Below are positions 62,582-64,000 of a stretch of 64,000 bases of DNA, piece by piece. A model generated the notes under the pieces. That model saw only the letters and a list, made by a program, of their open reading frames with translations. It was not told where the DNA came from and searched no databases. Each line of letters opens with the position of its first letter. Within the stretch, counting starts at the first letter, position 1. Origin of the DNA: an uncultured Muribaculaceae bacterium (GTDB lineage Bacteria > Bacteroidota > Bacteroidia > Bacteroidales > Muribaculaceae); the NCBI GenBank assembly GCA_905207535.1, contig CAJLLX010000001.1, positions 62,001-126,000 of the forward strand, read 5' to 3'. The position numbers were made by a program, and so were the translations under genes.

Positions 62582-62589
62582 CAAAGATA
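62582..62589 (-). promoter_or_regulatory. -7 box for tpiA
   Basis: Minus-strand TATCTTTG (62589-62582) followed by C matches TAnnTTTG. A -33 element at the right distance is not clear. The leader would be about 100 nt. Confidence 0.6.
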
Positions 62590-62605
62590 ACAAAAATCTT
62601 GCAAT

Positions 62606-63910
62606 TCAGGATACGTTTGCCTTCTCTTTTGCCGTGCGGCGGTTTTTTATCCATTTCCTCACAGCCAGGCGTATTCCGAGGATTATCTCCTGACACAGGC
62701 AGAGCAACAGCAATCCCCCGCCAAACACTAAGTTAAGCCCCATAAACACCCGTCGGCCGTCGCCTCCGGATATCTCCTGCATAAATTGGTCTTTAGATTG
62801 GGGAAATTCCAGCACGGTAGGCTCGAGGGAGGCAACCGAGGTTTTAGATGCTACAGCACCGTCCTTCAGAGTCACCACCGACATGGTGCCGCGGGCCACC
62901 TCTTTGAGCTGGGTATCTTCGGCTGTATAAACGGGATATTCGGCCATAGCCATATCTTTCCACCGCTCCACAGCCCGGCGGTCGCCACCAAGCAGCGCCA
63001 CAAACGGCACGCCGATACTGTCGGCATACTCATACATCTCGTTGACCGTAAATGTGTGCGACACATCGGCTCGCAAAGGCTCTGGAATCAACAGCAATAT
63101 CTGCTCTCCTTCGTCCGACAGCACTTCATCTGTCACTTCATCTTCACCATCGTAAATAGCTATGCTTTCGCTATGTACGCTATCTCCTCCCACCGCCCGG
63201 CGGTCGACAAACTGCCAGGTGGAGTCGGGCAGATTATCCATGTCAAACTCCCGCGTCTCCCCGTCTTTTTCGTAGACGAAGACGTAATCATCTTCGCCTT
63301 CCGAGTTTTCGCCGGTGAGAGATGATCCGATGGCATACGGACGGAAATCAACCAACGGTTGAATATTGTACCCGTAAAGCCCTATAATCAAAATGTATAG
63401 CGTAATCCACGCGCCTGTGAGCCACTGTATGGCCGGCTGAAAAAGGCTCTGGCGCACTTTAGCGTTCCAAAGTATCAGCAGCACAAGCGCTGCGGTGATC
63501 ACTACATTTTTCCAGAACGTGGCCGCATTGGAGATCACCCAAAACTCGCCAAAGCATCCGCAGTCGCTCACCGGATCAGCCACCCAGATGTAGAGCGTCA
63601 GCGGAAGCATCACTGCCATCATCAGCATCAGTCCCCACGGCGCTACCCTCTTGTAGCACCCCAGCGCTAAGAGCATACCGAGCACAAACTCGTAGCCGGA
63701 AATGAAGAAAACTGCTATCAGCACTATGGTACGCGGCTCTACCACCTGCCATACTGCCAAATATTCCTCAAGTTTAAAAAGAAATCCCCACGGGTCGATC
63801 ATCTTGACCAGACCCGACATCACAAACAACCCTCCGACCAGCACGCGCAGCGCCCACACCACCGCTATTTGCCACGATGGCACGCCGCTCTTTGCTACTT
63901 CATCAGTCAT
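62606..63910 (-). CDS. DoxX-like membrane protein
   Basis: A 434-residue inner-membrane protein. The first about 180 residues hold a DoxX/MauE-like four-helix unit: VWALRVLVGGLFVMSGLVKM, YEFVLGMLLALGCY, LMLMMAVMLPLTLYIW and ADPVSDCGCFGEF, the last with a CxC pair typical of this group. A further helix (WITLYILIIGLYGYN) is followed by a soluble, acidic domain of about 220 residues, and a final helix (GLNLVFGGGLLLLCLCQEII) near the end. Function unknown, possibly thiol redox. The DUF1599-doxX-tpiA order is conserved in Bacteroidales. Its ATG overlaps the DUF1599 stop by 8 nt. Confidence 0.86.
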   Translation of the reverse strand: MTDEVAKSGVPSWQIAVVWALRVLVGGLFVMSGLVKMIDPWGFLFKLEEYLAVWQVVEPRTIVLIAVFFISGYEFVLGMLLALGCYKRVAPWGLMLMMAVMLPLTLYIWVADPVSDCGCFGEFWVISNAATFWKNVVITAALVLLILWNAKVRQSLFQPAIQWLTGAWITLYILIIGLYGYNIQPLVDFRPYAIGSSLTGENSEGEDDYVFVYEKDGETREFDMDNLPDSTWQFVDRRAVGGDSVHSESIAIYDGEDEVTDEVLSDEGEQILLLIPEPLRADVSHTFTVNEMYEYADSIGVPFVALLGGDRRAVERWKDMAMAEYPVYTAEDTQLKEVARGTMSVVTLKDGAVASKTSVASLEPTVLEFPQSKDQFMQEISGGDGRRVFMGLNLVFGGGLLLLCLCQEIILGIRLAVRKWIKNRRTAKEKANVS

Positions 63911-64000
63911 TTTGCTCTATTGCAAGCTTTATCACTCCGAAAAGTGCGTAGTTGATCATATCGCGGTAGTTGGCATCCGGCCCTTCCGAAGCTTCGGTAG
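63903..64000 (-). CDS. DUF1599-type protein, C-terminal end only
   Basis: Only the last 32 codons are inside the window. They read TEASEGPDANYRDMINYALF and then a further short helix ending EQND, with TGA at 63903-63905. The DMINYALFGVIKLA helix and the position before the DoxX and tpiA genes fit the nucleotide-modification associated DUF1599 family. The 5' part lies beyond the right edge. The stop overlaps the DoxX start, so the two are translationally coupled. Confidence 0.65.
   Translation of the reverse strand, partial: TEASEGPDANYRDMINYALFGVIKLAIEQND

Overview
The window is chromosomal DNA from a member of Bacteroidota, order Bacteroidales; Muribaculaceae is a plausible family, but that level is inference. 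Three things point there. Bacteroidota-type promoters recur (a -7 box TAnnTTTG, often with TTTG or TTG 19-20 nt upstream). Order-typical families are present: PorD/DUF4835, DUF4924, DUF4296, a DksA-like protein without zinc cysteines and a histone H1-like Hc1 protein. Order-typical gene neighbourhoods are also present: dnaN-exonuclease-coaBC-porD-recN, ileS-dksA-like-lspA-DUF4296, and DUF1599-doxX-tpiA-SPOR-folE. No tRNA, rRNA, insertion sequence, integrase or CRISPR array was recognised.

Layout. 0.4-3.8 kb: a small HTH protein, a universal stress protein and two family 2 glycosyltransferases. 4-10.4 kb: glmS behind an attenuator-like hairpin, a split chromate transporter pair, folC, a YjbQ protein and an NhaC antiporter behind a hairpin-rich leader. 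10.6-19.5 kb: sppA, lpxK, purine nucleoside phosphorylase, thiL, an enlarged nusB, yajC, a YbbR protein and coaE. 19.5-22.7 kb (minus): a nitrilase-family amidase, an acyltransferase, a conserved unknown and thrC. 22.7-24.7 kb: an AT-rich gene-poor island with two tandem repeat arrays, a decayed gene and a large palindrome over the promoter of an HTH regulator. 24.7-34.7 kb: the regulator, udk, lptB, a CPBP protease, trmN6-like methylase, engB, the Hc1 gene, DUF4924, rfbD, prfC and rlmB. 34.8-43.1 kb (minus): a secreted GH31 enzyme, recN, porD, coaBC, an exonuclease and dnaN. 43.5-47.5 kb: three glycosyltransferases and pyrK. 47.5-57.6 kb (minus): an unknown, DUF4296, lspA, dksA-like, ileS, ddl, a membrane-anchored Mur ligase and an alpha/beta hydrolase. 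57.8-60.2 kb: rplY, pth, an S4 protein and a lipoprotein with a duplicated start. 60.3-64 kb (minus): folE, a SPOR protein, tpiA, a DoxX-type protein and the end of a DUF1599 gene.

Functionally the window is mainly housekeeping: envelope building (GlmS, LpxK, LptB, Ddl, MurF-like ligase, LspA, glycosyltransferases), translation (IleS, PrfC, RlmB, EngB, L25, Pth), cofactors (FolC, FolE, ThiL, CoaBC, CoaE) and replication/repair (DnaN, exonuclease, RecN). No clear new multi-gene defence or metabolic system is visible. The points most worth a second look are the 22.7-24.7 kb island with its palindromic operator and octapeptide-repeat relic, a three-way-junction RNA-like element at 29.96-30.04 kb, the structured leaders of glmS and nhaC, the exact 20-bp duplication of a start codon at 59.7 kb, the insertion-bearing NusB, and the membrane Mur ligase-Ddl-hydrolase cluster.
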